Made by a program: the position numbers and the translations under genes | The notes under the pieces: model-generated | Database searches by the model: none | What the model was told of the DNA's origin: nothing | Seen by the model: the letters and a program-made list of their open reading frames with translations, nothing else | Source of the DNA: JTS-AC122 sp050246015 | Lineage (GTDB): Bacteria > Planctomycetota > Phycisphaerae > Phycisphaerales > UBA1924 | Assembly: GCA_050246015.1 (NCBI GenBank) | Contig: JBFWWU010000001.1 | Coordinates: 124,001-188,000 of the forward strand | Direction: 5' to 3' | DNA length: 64,000 nucleotides | In this document: piece after piece, positions 17,066 through 26,648 of the stretch | How the letters are laid out: each line of letters begins with the position of its first letter | How positions within the stretch are numbered: position 1 is the stretch's first letter

Positions 17066-18916
17066 TCAGTTGCACCCGCCGAAGAAGCACGCGATGAAGT
17101 CGAAGAAATCCTGGCTGTTCGACGTTCCGTCGTTGTTGAAATCGGCTCCCCCTCCGAAAAACGCGCTCAGGAAATCAAAGAAGTCCTGGCTGTTCAGGTC
17201 GCCGGAACTGTTCCAGTCGCACGGGCACCCCAGCGCGATCGAATCGCTGTCCATCGCCACCGGCGCGCTCTTCCCGAACTGCTCCCACAGGTCGTACGCC
17301 ACCTGCCCCGGATTCTCCATCCCGCTGTTGGCGTTGTCGCGCAGGAACTCGATGTACCCCTTCGACGTCGTCTGGTAGTACACCGTCACGTCCGCCCGCC
17401 GCGCGCCGTTGGGAATCACGTACCCCGTGTCGTCCCAGTACTGCCCGTCCGCGTACGTGTACCCCACATGCCCCGACTGCGTCATGTTCGCCAGTCCATT
17501 GTTGAATCCCATCGGCGGGATCCGGTTGTCGAAATACACCACGTTGTTCGCCGCGAGATGGAACGACGGCCCCGGCGGAAGCCCCGTCAAGGCGGCGATC
17601 GTCGAGTCGATCCCGTGCACCCGCTCGTAGACCTTCGTGTCGCCGGCCGTCAGGTCCGCCGTGGCACCGTTGTAGTGCCCGCGCTCCGCGATAATCTGGT
17701 TCGCGCCGTTGTAGAACTTGACGTTGATCCACATCCGGCGCCCCTCGACGTACCCGGTCGGCAGTTTGTGCCCCGAATAGTTGATGATCCTCACGTTCAG
17801 CGTCCCCGACTGCGCCGTCAGTTCCATGTCGCTCGCCCGCTGCAGCATGTCGATGTTCCGCGCGATCGACGCATCGACCGATTCATCGGTCAGCCCCGTC
17901 TCCCCCTGGTCCACCAGCGCGTTCACCGCGCGCAGCACCCACGTATTCGCGCCGTTGAAATCGTGCTGCGGCAGGTCGTTCCGCACCGGCGGATTGAACG
18001 AGCACCCCTGCCCCGTCGTGGTGGGCATGTGGCAATCCTGGCAACTGCTCACCGCCGTCCGGTTCCCCCCGAATCGCCCGTTCATGTTCACCGGGCCCGC
18101 CGCGAACAGGCTCCCGAGCCACTCGCTGTAGGTGCGCTGCTCCGGGAACTGTGTGTACTTGTCGTCCGACGGCGCCGGCGTATCCCACGCATTGGGGGCA
18201 TAGGTGCCGTCGGGCTGCCTGGAATAGTGAGGCAGGCTCACGTCGTGGCACGTCGCGCACATCCGCGAGTCCCGGTGAAACGGCGACACTTCAAACGGAT
18301 GGAACGGGAAGTTGCCGTTCCAGTCCGCCAACAGATCAAACGGCCCCCGGCGCCGATCCTGCGGATCGATGACATAGTTTCCGCTGTGCGGATTGAACGG
18401 GAGTTCGGTCAATCCCGCGATGATGGCCTCATCAGCCGCCGGATCGACACCCGGCGTGTAGTCCGGGTCCACCATCCGGTGACACATCGAGCATGAGACA
18501 CCCTGGAAATCGTCCGTTTCGAGCGCTGACCCGTCGGTCGGCTCGCTCCGACCCTGAATCCACCCCTGCGGCGCGTGGCAACGCAGGCAGGATTCCCCGC
18601 CCGCGCCCGCGTCGTTGTTCGCCACGCGCAGCGCGGCGAGGAATACCGGATCCCGCGCGGATTGCCCCATCATGCTCGCCGCCCAGCGAGTGAACGGCTC
18701 CTCCGCCTCGTCGTAACTCCCGTGGCAAAACGAGCACACGATCGCGCTCACGGGCGCATCGGTGAGCGTCAGAGGTTGCGTACCCGGCGCATGAAAGTCG
18801 TTGATAGTGGTCGGCAACGGATCTACCGCCAGCGCCACCCCCACCCCCGCCGCCACCAATCCCGCCACCCACGTAAACTCGATGCACCGAATCACGGACC
18901 GGGATGGATTTCGCAT
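17066..18916 (-). CDS. Exported five-heme c-type cytochrome with C-terminal dockerin-like domain
   Basis: The protein has 616 residues from the ATG at 18916. An N-terminal signal segment (WVAGLVAAGVGVALA) is followed by five CxxCH heme sites in the N-terminal half: CSFCH (61-65), CLRCH, CSMCH, CATCH and CQDCH. No CxxCK site is present, and nothing here matches a known multiheme reductase fold. The middle part (about 340-550) looks like a beta-rich domain with LNVRIINYSGHKLPTGY, a phrase seen in cytochrome c554-like family proteins. The last about 55 residues form a dockerin-like tail: CPCDWNSSGDLNSQDFF, then a second Asp/Asn-rich repeat ending in FFGGCN. An electron-transfer or oxidoreductase role outside the inner membrane is inferred. 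Reading upstream to 19144 adds residues with no signal character. Confidence 0.8.
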   Translation of the reverse strand: MRNPSRSVIRCIEFTWVAGLVAAGVGVALAVDPLPTTINDFHAPGTQPLTLTDAPVSAIVCSFCHGSYDEAEEPFTRWAASMMGQSARDPVFLAALRVANNDAGAGGESCLRCHAPQGWIQGRSEPTDGSALETDDFQGVSCSMCHRMVDPDYTPGVDPAADEAIIAGLTELPFNPHSGNYVIDPQDRRRGPFDLLADWNGNFPFHPFEVSPFHRDSRMCATCHDVSLPHYSRQPDGTYAPNAWDTPAPSDDKYTQFPEQRTYSEWLGSLFAAGPVNMNGRFGGNRTAVSSCQDCHMPTTTGQGCSFNPPVRNDLPQHDFNGANTWVLRAVNALVDQGETGLTDESVDASIARNIDMLQRASDMELTAQSGTLNVRIINYSGHKLPTGYVEGRRMWINVKFYNGANQIIAERGHYNGATADLTAGDTKVYERVHGIDSTIAALTGLPPGPSFHLAANNVVYFDNRIPPMGFNNGLANMTQSGHVGYTYADGQYWDDTGYVIPNGARRADVTVYYQTTSKGYIEFLRDNANSGMENPGQVAYDLWEQFGKSAPVAMDSDSIALGCPCDWNSSGDLNSQDFFDFLSAFFGGGADFNNDGTSNSQDFFDFIACFFGGCN

Positions 18917-19176
18917 GGAATGATTCCAATACAGAGTGGGTTGTAGACAGATGCAGCGAGGGTCGCGTTCGGGCCAGCCTTCAGTATCGTCCCACTCAGA
19001 AATCGACTGAAGACCCGCGGCGAACATCCGATATCCACGCCATACAAGACAAATCGATCTGAAATATCCAACAGCCTCATTATGGCCCATCCTGGCCACT
19101 TCGTCCACCTTATTCGTGGAACTTGCCCGCGTTGATCCCGCCACCGCCCGTGAAAACGCCGGGTACGCTTGCGACC

Positions 19177-20205
19177 ATGACGCTCGCGGCCTGGCTCCAC
19201 ACGCTGAGTCCCTTTGCCGTCCGGTTCACGGAGAACTTCGGGATCCGCTGGTACGGCCTGGCGTACATCGCCGGGTTCTTCGTGGCGTACCTGATTCTCC
19301 AGCGCCTCGCGGCGCGCGGGAAGATCCTTGTTCCGGCACCGTTCGTCCCCGACGCGATGATGTGGCTGATCGGCGGCGCGTTGGTCGGCGGACGCGTCGG
19401 ATACGTCCTGGTCTACGAGCAATCCGCCATCTGGACCTTCACGAGTTCGCCCCCGTGGTGGGAGGTCCTGGCGATCAATCACGGCGGGATGGCAAGCCAC
19501 GGCGGGATGGTCGGCATCATCATCGGGTGCTGGCGCGTGTCTCGCGGCTGGAAGACAGAGACCGGCGAGGTCGTCGGGCGCTGCCCGATGCTGCATGTCA
19601 TGGACGCCGCCGCGCTGGTCGCTCCATTCGGCATCTTCTTCGGTCGCATCGCGAACTTCATCAACGGCGAACTGCTGGGGCGGATCGTCACGCCCCCCGG
19701 GGTCGAGGGCCCGTGGTGGAGCGTGCAGTTTCCGCAGGAGTTGACGGACGGACACGCGCCGCCCCTGACCGAGGCGCAGGCGGCGCAGGTGATCACCCTG
19801 GCGCGGCAGTACATGAAGCCGGGCGAGGAACACGTGACCAGGCAGTCGCTGGAGCGGCTGATCTCGCACGCGTCGGAACATGCCGCCGCTCTCAAGCCGC
19901 TGCTCGCTTCAAGGCAGCCGTCGCAGATCCTTCAGGCGCTGGGCGAGGGCGGGGTGGTCGCGGTGGTGCTGTGGATCCTGTGGGCGAGGAAGCGTGCGCC
20001 CGGCGTGATCGCCGCCGCGTTCCTGTTCACCTACGGCGTCATGCGGATCGTGACCGAGTTCTCGCGCTTGCCCGACGCGAAGTTCGTCCACCAGCGCTTC
20101 GCCGGGCTCAGCCGGGGACAGTGGCTCAGCGTCGGCATGATCATCGCGGCGGGCGTGGTGTTCTACCTGGCCGGACGGGCGAGGAAGCCCGCCGCACGCG
20201 AGTGA
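19177..20205 (+). CDS. lgt: Prolipoprotein diacylglyceryl transferase
   Basis: Lgt transfers diacylglycerol from phosphatidylglycerol to the lipobox cysteine of prolipoproteins, the first step of lipoprotein maturation in the inner membrane. The protein has 342 residues from ATG 19177; a TTG at 19123 would add 18 Pro-rich residues and is less likely. The Lgt signature is present as GRIANFINGELLGR, and the N-terminal IRWYGLAYIAGF and the HGGMASHGGM loop are characteristic. The C-terminal half contains the conserved region VTEFSRLPDAKF. A polar insertion (about residues 180-255) makes it longer than the usual 260-290. It is divergent from the cytochrome gene. Confidence 0.95.
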   Translation: MTLAAWLHTLSPFAVRFTENFGIRWYGLAYIAGFFVAYLILQRLAARGKILVPAPFVPDAMMWLIGGALVGGRVGYVLVYEQSAIWTFTSSPPWWEVLAINHGGMASHGGMVGIIIGCWRVSRGWKTETGEVVGRCPMLHVMDAAALVAPFGIFFGRIANFINGELLGRIVTPPGVEGPWWSVQFPQELTDGHAPPLTEAQAAQVITLARQYMKPGEEHVTRQSLERLISHASEHAAALKPLLASRQPSQILQALGEGGVVAVVLWILWARKRAPGVIAAAFLFTYGVMRIVTEFSRLPDAKFVHQRFAGLSRGQWLSVGMIIAAGVVFYLAGRARKPAARE

Positions 20206-20223
20206 ATCGCTCCCGCTCCCTCG

Positions 20224-21783
20224 TCAAGGCAGCATGTTCTTCAGTTCGCGCCGCATCACCTTTCCCGTCGGGTTCCGGGGCAGGGCGTCAACGCGGCGGA
20301 TCTCTCGCGGGACCTTGTACCCGGCCAAGTGCTTGCGGCACCACGCGAGCAACTCGCGTTCATCGAACGTGTGCGTCTTCACATCCGGCACCGGCCGGGC
20401 GCCGTCATCCACGCCGCCGCTTTCGCTCGCACGTTCGTTGCCGGGCGCACGAGCGCCGGGATCGTCCAGCGGCTTCATCTCGACAAACGCGATGGGTTCC
20501 TCGCCGCGCATCGGGTCCGGCGCGCCGACGACGCCGGAGTCCTTGACGCTCGGATGCCGGTTGAGCACCTCCTCGATTTCGCGCGGGAAGACGTTCTCGC
20601 CGCCGATGATGAGCATTTCCTTGAGTCGGCCCGTGATGTACAAGTGGCCGTCCTCGTCGATGCGTCCGATGTCGCCGGTGCGGAGGGCGCCGCGCTCGTC
20701 GAACGCCGCCGCGCTCTCGGCGGGGAGGTTGTAGTACCCGCGCATGACGTTGGGCCCGGCGATGCGGATCTCGCCCTCGTGCCCGGGGGGGAGGTCCTGT
20801 CCGGTGGAGATGTCCACGATCCGCTCGGTGATGCCGGGCATGGATCGGCCGACGGAACGTGCGCGAAACTCTTCGGGCAGGCACATGTTGGTGACGGGCG
20901 CGGTTTCGGTGAGCCCGTACCCCTCGTTGATGCGCACGCCGAAGCGTTGGAGGAAGGCGTCCGCGACGGCCTGCGGGAGCGGCTCTCCGCCGGAGATGAC
21001 GAACTGAAACGAGGCGAAATCGTCCGACGCCGCGTCCTTGGCGTGCAGGAGCGCGTTGTACATCGATGGGATCGCCACCAGCACGGTCGGGCGGTGCTCC
21101 CGCATGAGCCGGATGAGTTTGCCCGGGACGAACCGCGCCGTGTAGACCGCCTTCCAACCTTTCATGAGCGGCAGGAGCGTCAGCACCGTCAGGCCGAAGG
21201 AATGAAACTGCGGGAGCACCCCCAGGAACACCTGGTGGGGCTTGAAGTTCGCGTAGCGCATCACCTGAGAGATGTTGGCGCTGATGTTGCCGTGAGTGAG
21301 CATCACGCCCTTGGGTTTGCCGCTGGTGCCGGAGGTGTAGAGCAGCACGCCGAGGTCGTCGTCATCCGCGCCGGCGGGGAACCGCAGATCGGGCATCGCC
21401 CGGAAGTTGAGTTCTTCGATGCGGATGATCCGGGTGTGTTTCGGCTCGTAGCCCAGGAAGTTCAGCATCGGCCCCGCGGTGACGATGGTGTCGCAGCCGC
21501 AGTCGTCAACGACGTACTGGAGTTCGTCGTGCTTGAGAAGGTAGTTGAGGGGGACGATGGTCTTGCCGCTGGCCCAACCGGCCAGGGCGGCGATGGGGAA
21601 CGCGCCGCCGGTCGGGAGCAGGATGCCGAGCGTGGAAGATGAACTGACCGACTGCACCACCGAGGCGACGTGCGACGCGGCGACCAAGAGGTCGATCCCG
21701 CGGTACGAGCGGTTGTCATCGACGATCGCGGTTCGGCGCGGGGAGCACAGGAGGCGCTTGATGATGGGCCAGTGGATGCTCAT
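20224..21783 (-). CDS. AMP-binding acyl-CoA synthetase (long-chain fatty acid CoA ligase type)
   Basis: This 519-residue member of the ANL superfamily activates a carboxylic acid to an acyl-adenylate and then to acyl-CoA. Motifs in order are the P-loop-like YTSGTSGKPKGVMLTHG (residues 149-165), the substrate-pocket region GYGLTETAPVTN (about 300), the adenylate-binding RTGDIGRIDEDGHLYITGRLKEMLIIGGENVFP (about 375-407) and the C-terminal catalytic lysine in RNPTGKVMRREL near the end. No membrane segment or signal is present, so it is cytoplasmic. Substrate chain length cannot be read from the sequence; overall similarity is to long-chain ligases. A short Gly/Ala-rich insertion lies near residues 450-475. 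It faces lgt tail-to-tail (19-base gap). Confidence 0.9.
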   Translation of the reverse strand: MSIHWPIIKRLLCSPRRTAIVDDNRSYRGIDLLVAASHVASVVQSVSSSSTLGILLPTGGAFPIAALAGWASGKTIVPLNYLLKHDELQYVVDDCGCDTIVTAGPMLNFLGYEPKHTRIIRIEELNFRAMPDLRFPAGADDDDLGVLLYTSGTSGKPKGVMLTHGNISANISQVMRYANFKPHQVFLGVLPQFHSFGLTVLTLLPLMKGWKAVYTARFVPGKLIRLMREHRPTVLVAIPSMYNALLHAKDAASDDFASFQFVISGGEPLPQAVADAFLQRFGVRINEGYGLTETAPVTNMCLPEEFRARSVGRSMPGITERIVDISTGQDLPPGHEGEIRIAGPNVMRGYYNLPAESAAAFDERGALRTGDIGRIDEDGHLYITGRLKEMLIIGGENVFPREIEEVLNRHPSVKDSGVVGAPDPMRGEEPIAFVEMKPLDDPGARAPGNERASESGGVDDGARPVPDVKTHTFDERELLAWCRKHLAGYKVPREIRRVDALPRNPTGKVMRRELKNMLP

Positions 21784-21849
21784 GGTGGCGGATGAGCATA
21801 TCGCGGGCCGGGGTCGAAGGATCCCGGCGGGCGGACCGACACGCCGGCG

Positions 21850-23790
21850 CTACTGGCACGCCGACACGAAGCACGTGAGGAACGCGAAGAAATCTTCGCT
21901 GGTGGTCGTGCCCGACTGATCAAAGTCGGCGTTCCCGGCGAAAAAATCGGAGGCAAAGTCGTAGAAGTCCTGGCTGTTGACCACGGCGTCGATGTTCCAG
22001 TCGCAAGGGCAGGCGCGGGTAGAAAAGCCAAGGCTGTACGTCTGGCCGGTTGTGCCGGGGACGGGGACATCGAACCCGCGCACCTCGATCGTCCAGGTCC
22101 CGACCAGCGGGCCGCGCACGACGACCTGCTCGATGTTGTTGAGCCGATCGGCGGTCGTGCGTACGGCGGGCGCCGAGGGGGCGGCGGGACTCAGAGTCCA
22201 GGGATACTGCCGCGTGCCGGCCGGATCAGTGACGACCAGGTCCAGATCGTTGACGAGTTCTCGCGCGGCCAGGGGAGCGCCGGCGGGGTCGTCCCACACG
22301 AGCGTCGCGCGGAACTCGATATCCCTGGGCAGCACGTCGAAGGTCACGACGCGTGATTGGCCGGTCGTCACGCCGAGCCCGGTGCGGAACTGCGAGGTGC
22401 GCATGAGGTCGATGGCGTCTTTCACCTTGGCGCTGCCGTAGCCCGTCTGGTAATCCGGCCCGGGGTTCAGCAGGTCCCTGGCGGTGTGAACCAGGAGCAT
22501 CTTGACGAGTGAGTTTTCGGGTCGGGGAGCGGCGGGGAACTGGGCGCGATAGTCCTGCACGATCAGGGCGGCGAGCCCGGCGACGGTCGGGCACGCCATC
22601 GACGTCCCGCAGAACGAGGCGTACGCCGAGTTGTTGTCCACCGCGCACGACGTCACTCCGCCGTCGCCCCCGATCTGGCATCCGGGCGCGACGACATCCG
22701 GCTTGATGCGACCGTCATCGGTCGGTCCCCAACCGGTGAAACTGGTCATCGACTCGTCGTTGGAGTTGACGGCGCCGACGACGATGGGGTTCTTCGCACC
22801 GGCGGGCGGGGCGATGGTCGCGTACCCCGTCCCGCATCGACCGTCGTCGCGCTCGTTGCCCGCGGCCCACACCACGATCAGCGGGCGGCCGAGCGCGCCG
22901 CGAACCACGTTGTCGATGATCGCATCGGTCATCCCGTAGTTGCCTTCGAGCGAGCAGGGCTGGTTGTTCGAGGCGACGTTGGTTCCCAGCGAGTTGCTCG
23001 CGAGGTCGGCGTTATGGGTGTTGATCGCGATGGAGTAGTCGGCTTCGAGATCGGCGGGGTTGTTGTAGAGGGGGAGCCCGCCGCCGGAGGCCTGGACGGC
23101 GGCGGAGAGCAGTCGCACGTTGGGCGCCATGCCCTTGTAGAAGCGAGCGGGAGTGGCCGCCCCGCTTCCACCGAGCGTCCCGGCGGTGTGCGTCGAGTGC
23201 GTGCTGAGACCGCCGCCGCCGATGACGGTCACACGGCCTGCCAGGTCCAGGTGCGTGAGCAGCGGCAAGCCCCCGTCGTAGACCAGCGCGGTCACGCCGG
23301 TCCCGTCGAGGTTGTAGGGCGAGGCCTGCACGGCGGCGGCCTGCGTCACCATCCGATTCTCGAAGTTCGTCACCGAGAGATTCGGCAGAGGCGCTTCGAC
23401 CCAGCGCACCTCGGGTCGGGCGGCAAGGCGCTCGACCGCTGAACGCGGCAGTTCCGCGACCACACCCGGCACGCTGCGGAGCACGGATTGCACGCGCCCG
23501 CCGACCGCCGCCAGCGCGCGGTCGGCAACACCGCTCAGATCGCGCTCCGAACTGAACAGAACGTAGACGCCGACGCGAGGATCCGCCAAGGCGGCGTCAC
23601 CGACGATGGCCCACGTCGGCGTCTGCCCGCCGGCGAAGAGCGGGTCCAGTTTGGCGCCCATCGGCCGCGGTTCATCGACCGGTAACGCCGCCGAGGCGGG
23701 AAGAGTCGCCGCGCACGCCATGGAGGAAATCGCACAAACCACCAGTGCGCACCCGGCACCGGCGGCAACCAATCGAGAGAGAGATTGCAT
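21850..23790 (-). CDS. Secreted subtilisin-like serine protease with dockerin-like tail
   Basis: This 646-residue exported S8 peptidase has a signal peptide (hydrophobic 8-28), a propeptide-like region (about 40-150) and the catalytic domain. Asp172 (LVYDGG), His198 (HSTHTAGTLGG), oxyanion Asn311 (WAAGNERDDG) and Ser396 (GTSMACPTVAGLA) form the active site. After it comes a beta-sandwich resembling the proprotein-convertase P domain (GTWTIEVRGFDVPVPG, about 560-580). The C-terminus is the dockerin-like module: CPCDWNIDAVVNSQDFY, then DQSGTTTSEDFFAFLTC and a final ACQ. The same tail occurs on two other exported proteins in this window, so it probably serves a shared anchoring or export step. 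The gene is divergent from the flagellar cluster. Confidence 0.9.
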   Translation of the reverse strand: MQSLSRLVAAGAGCALVVCAISSMACAATLPASAALPVDEPRPMGAKLDPLFAGGQTPTWAIVGDAALADPRVGVYVLFSSERDLSGVADRALAAVGGRVQSVLRSVPGVVAELPRSAVERLAARPEVRWVEAPLPNLSVTNFENRMVTQAAAVQASPYNLDGTGVTALVYDGGLPLLTHLDLAGRVTVIGGGGLSTHSTHTAGTLGGSGAATPARFYKGMAPNVRLLSAAVQASGGGLPLYNNPADLEADYSIAINTHNADLASNSLGTNVASNNQPCSLEGNYGMTDAIIDNVVRGALGRPLIVVWAAGNERDDGRCGTGYATIAPPAGAKNPIVVGAVNSNDESMTSFTGWGPTDDGRIKPDVVAPGCQIGGDGGVTSCAVDNNSAYASFCGTSMACPTVAGLAALIVQDYRAQFPAAPRPENSLVKMLLVHTARDLLNPGPDYQTGYGSAKVKDAIDLMRTSQFRTGLGVTTGQSRVVTFDVLPRDIEFRATLVWDDPAGAPLAARELVNDLDLVVTDPAGTRQYPWTLSPAAPSAPAVRTTADRLNNIEQVVVRGPLVGTWTIEVRGFDVPVPGTTGQTYSLGFSTRACPCDWNIDAVVNSQDFYDFASDFFAGNADFDQSGTTTSEDFFAFLTCFVSACQ

Positions 23791-23990
23791 GAGGTGATAC
23801 TACCACGAGGTGGCCAAAATGCGAACGCTTCGAGGAGAGTTCGAAGGAGAAAATGTGCAGGGAGAAGATGGGTCCACCAGCCCCGCGTTCACGGGAAGTA
23901 GGCTGGGAACTCCGGAGTTTTCTGCTCGCCTCGGTTATTCGTGCGCTTCGGACCCCTCAAAGGTGCAGGGGAGCGAAAAACCGACCCGAT

Positions 23991-26552
23991 ATGACGACAA
24001 ACGGGCGTCGCGTCGTCGCTCGGTTGCCATTCGGGACAGACATGACCGCAGAAGCCGTCAATACCAGCGGGGCAGGGGTCGAGAACGCGCCCGCGGCGCC
24101 CGGGCCGGCGTCGGTTCGCGTGCTCTGGCCGCTGGGAGTGCTCGCGGTGGGCGGCGCGGCGATGATCGCGGGGGCGGTGTGGGCGGTCCGGCACCGACCT
24201 GAACCGGTGATGGAATCGCCGCTGCGGCAGGTGTGCGCGCTGCGGGACGCGGGCCAACTTGAAGCGGCGCTGAATGAACTGAATACCAAGGCGTTGGCGT
24301 ACGTGAATCTGCCGGGGACGGACGCGCGGGAGATCCGCGACTTCTTCGTGCTTCGCGCGCGCACGCTGCAAGAGGCGCAGGCACAGGCAGGGGCGAGCCG
24401 GCGGGAGAACTACCAATCGATCGCCAGCGATTACGAAGCCGGCGAGGCGCGCGGGGCGGAACTGGACGCGTCGGACACGGTGCGGCTGGCGGAGGCGTAC
24501 CTTGGACTGGACCGCGTCAGCGAGGCGCTGGAGCGAGTGCAGTCGCTGCCGAAGACCGAGCGAGAGCGGCGGCGGAGCATGCTCAAGACGATCGTGGAGC
24601 GCGGGATCCGGGACAAGGGTCGGACCGGGCTTGGGGCGAGCCAGGTGTTGGACTTGCTGCTGGGGCTGGCCAACGAGCCGGACCTGCCCGCGGAAGACGC
24701 GGCGTGGTCGCTGGCGCGCCAGGCGGAACTGCTGATTGGAATCGGTACGCCCGAGGACGCTTCGACGCGGCTGATGCGGGAGATGCAGCATATTCGGGGC
24801 GCGAGTCAGCCCGCGATGGGCGAGTTGTATTTCCTGCTGGGGAAGGCCTTGTACGCGCAAGGAGACGCGCCCGAAGCGGCGCGGCAACTCGAACGGAGCA
24901 TGGGGCTGCTGGGTCCGCTGGACCCGATGCAGGCGCCGGCGCGGCTGATGACGGCGCGGATGATGCAATCCGACGGGCAGGTGGAAGGGGCGCGCGACCG
25001 GTACCGCGAGGTCATCAAGTCCTTCAAGGGGACGCCGGAGTATCTGCCGAGCCTGTACGGGCTGGCGTCGGTGCTGGCGACGCTGGGGGAGGAGGATGAA
25101 TCGCTCGCGACGTACGCGGAACTTGTCGAAGCGCTGGATGCGCGCGGAGCCGGGCGGGGCAGCAGCGAGATCGACGGCCTGGCAATCAGGGATGTTTCCA
25201 GCGGGCTCATGGCTCGGCACGACGAGCGGGCGGCGGGGGATTACACGCGCGAGGCGCTGCGGTACGCGCTGATGGCCGAGAGCCTGTATCCACCGGACCG
25301 GGTGCCGGCGCCGGTGCTGCTGGCGCTCGGCGCGTCGTCGCGTCGGCTGGGCGATGAACTGCTGGGCAAGAAGCCCGGCGGCGATCAGGCCGGGGACGCG
25401 GAGTCTGTTGATCGCGCCAGCCGGGAGGAGGCGCGGAAGCAGTACCTGGCCGCCGCGGAGTACTACCGGCGGCATGCGCGAGCGACGATCGTGGAGGACC
25501 AGCCGGCGGCGTCGCGATCGTACTGGGAGGCGGCGGACGCGTACGACGCGGCGGGCGAGACCGACGCGGCGATCAATGAGTTCAACTCGTATATCCAGAG
25601 TGCGTCGGACAACGACCCGCGGCGCTGGGAAGGCAAGTTCCGGTTGGCGCAGGCGTTTCACGCCACGGGCGATCTGAAGACGGCCGAGTCGCTCTATCGA
25701 GAACTGATCGACGCGAGGCATCCGGCGGACGCGTCGTCCGGGCAGAACGACGCGCTTCTCTGGGGGGACCGGAGCATCGTGCCGCTGGCGCGGTGCTATT
25801 CGCTCGACAACGACCCGGCGAACGACGCGGAAGCGGAGACGTTGCTGCTGGACGTGATGTCGGGTCGCGACCTGGCGCCGGAGGCGGCCGAGTTTCGGGA
25901 CGCGCTGGTTGAACTGGGCGAGTTGTACTACCGGCGGGAGCGGTACGCCGACGCCGCGACCCGGCTCGCCGAGGCGGAGAAGCGATTCCCGAACGATCGG
26001 GACCTGACGAGCATCCGGTATCGGCTGGCGGACAGTCTTCGGTTGTCGGCCGGGCAGATCGACGCAGCGCTCAGGGACGCGGTGCCGCAGGCGGATCGGC
26101 TGGACATGGAGAAGGCGCGGCGGTTGCGGCGGCGCGAGGCCATCCGGCTGTTCGGGCTTGTCCGCGGCTCGTTGGATACCAAGCCGGCCAAGTCGCTCAC
26201 CGACCTGGAGCGCGTGCTCCTGCGCAACAGCGTGTTTTATCAGGGAGACTGCGCGTACGACCTGGGGGACTTCGAGGCGGCGATCGGGTACTACGACGAT
26301 GCGAAGCAGCGGTACTCGCAGGAGCCCGCGTCGCTGGTCGCGATGGTGCAGATCGTCAACGCGTACGTGCAGCGGGGCGAGTGGGCCAAGGCGGCGACGG
26401 CGAACCAGCGGGCCGTGCAGCACCTGGAGAAGTTTCCGGACAGCGCCTGGTCGCAGCCGAATCTGCCAATGGAAAAGAAGCACTGGGCGCGCTGGCTCGA
26501 CACCCGAGCGCTGCTGGACCAGCGCCAGCAAGCCTCGGCGGGGAAGGAATGA
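23991..26552 (+). CDS. Membrane-anchored TPR-repeat protein at head of flagellar cluster
   Basis: The protein has about 853 residues from ATG 23991; ATG 24042 is an equally good start and would remove 17 residues. One transmembrane helix (about residues 43-66, PLGVLAVGGAAMIAGAVWAV) is followed by a long, helical, Ala/Glu/Arg-rich domain. That domain holds many TPR-like units, for example ELYFLLGKALYAQGDAPEAARQL and ALVELGELYYRRERYADAATRLAEAEKRFP. No enzyme motif is seen. The topology suggests a single-pass anchor with a large protein-binding domain. It is followed after 97 bases by the FlgN-like and regulatory genes of the flagellar cluster, so a role in flagellar or envelope assembly is possible but unproven. 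An upstream in-frame extension to 23853 is not protein-like. Confidence 0.7.
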   Translation: MTTNGRRVVARLPFGTDMTAEAVNTSGAGVENAPAAPGPASVRVLWPLGVLAVGGAAMIAGAVWAVRHRPEPVMESPLRQVCALRDAGQLEAALNELNTKALAYVNLPGTDAREIRDFFVLRARTLQEAQAQAGASRRENYQSIASDYEAGEARGAELDASDTVRLAEAYLGLDRVSEALERVQSLPKTERERRRSMLKTIVERGIRDKGRTGLGASQVLDLLLGLANEPDLPAEDAAWSLARQAELLIGIGTPEDASTRLMREMQHIRGASQPAMGELYFLLGKALYAQGDAPEAARQLERSMGLLGPLDPMQAPARLMTARMMQSDGQVEGARDRYREVIKSFKGTPEYLPSLYGLASVLATLGEEDESLATYAELVEALDARGAGRGSSEIDGLAIRDVSSGLMARHDERAAGDYTREALRYALMAESLYPPDRVPAPVLLALGASSRRLGDELLGKKPGGDQAGDAESVDRASREEARKQYLAAAEYYRRHARATIVEDQPAASRSYWEAADAYDAAGETDAAINEFNSYIQSASDNDPRRWEGKFRLAQAFHATGDLKTAESLYRELIDARHPADASSGQNDALLWGDRSIVPLARCYSLDNDPANDAEAETLLLDVMSGRDLAPEAAEFRDALVELGELYYRRERYADAATRLAEAEKRFPNDRDLTSIRYRLADSLRLSAGQIDAALRDAVPQADRLDMEKARRLRRREAIRLFGLVRGSLDTKPAKSLTDLERVLLRNSVFYQGDCAYDLGDFEAAIGYYDDAKQRYSQEPASLVAMVQIVNAYVQRGEWAKAATANQRAVQHLEKFPDSAWSQPNLPMEKKHWARWLDTRALLDQRQQASAGKE

Positions 26553-26648
26553 CGCGGGCCGACTCCCGTTCCGTTCGTCCCTCGACCCGCCGCCGACCGC
26601 TGCTCGTTACCACCGCATCGCGACACACACCGGAATGAGAAGGCACGC

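Noticed and set aside
23889..26531. An 880-codon open frame on the minus strand opposite the TPR gene
   Set aside because: It is rich in Arg, Pro, Gln and His and mirrors the codon bias of the + strand gene. It has no protein-like features.
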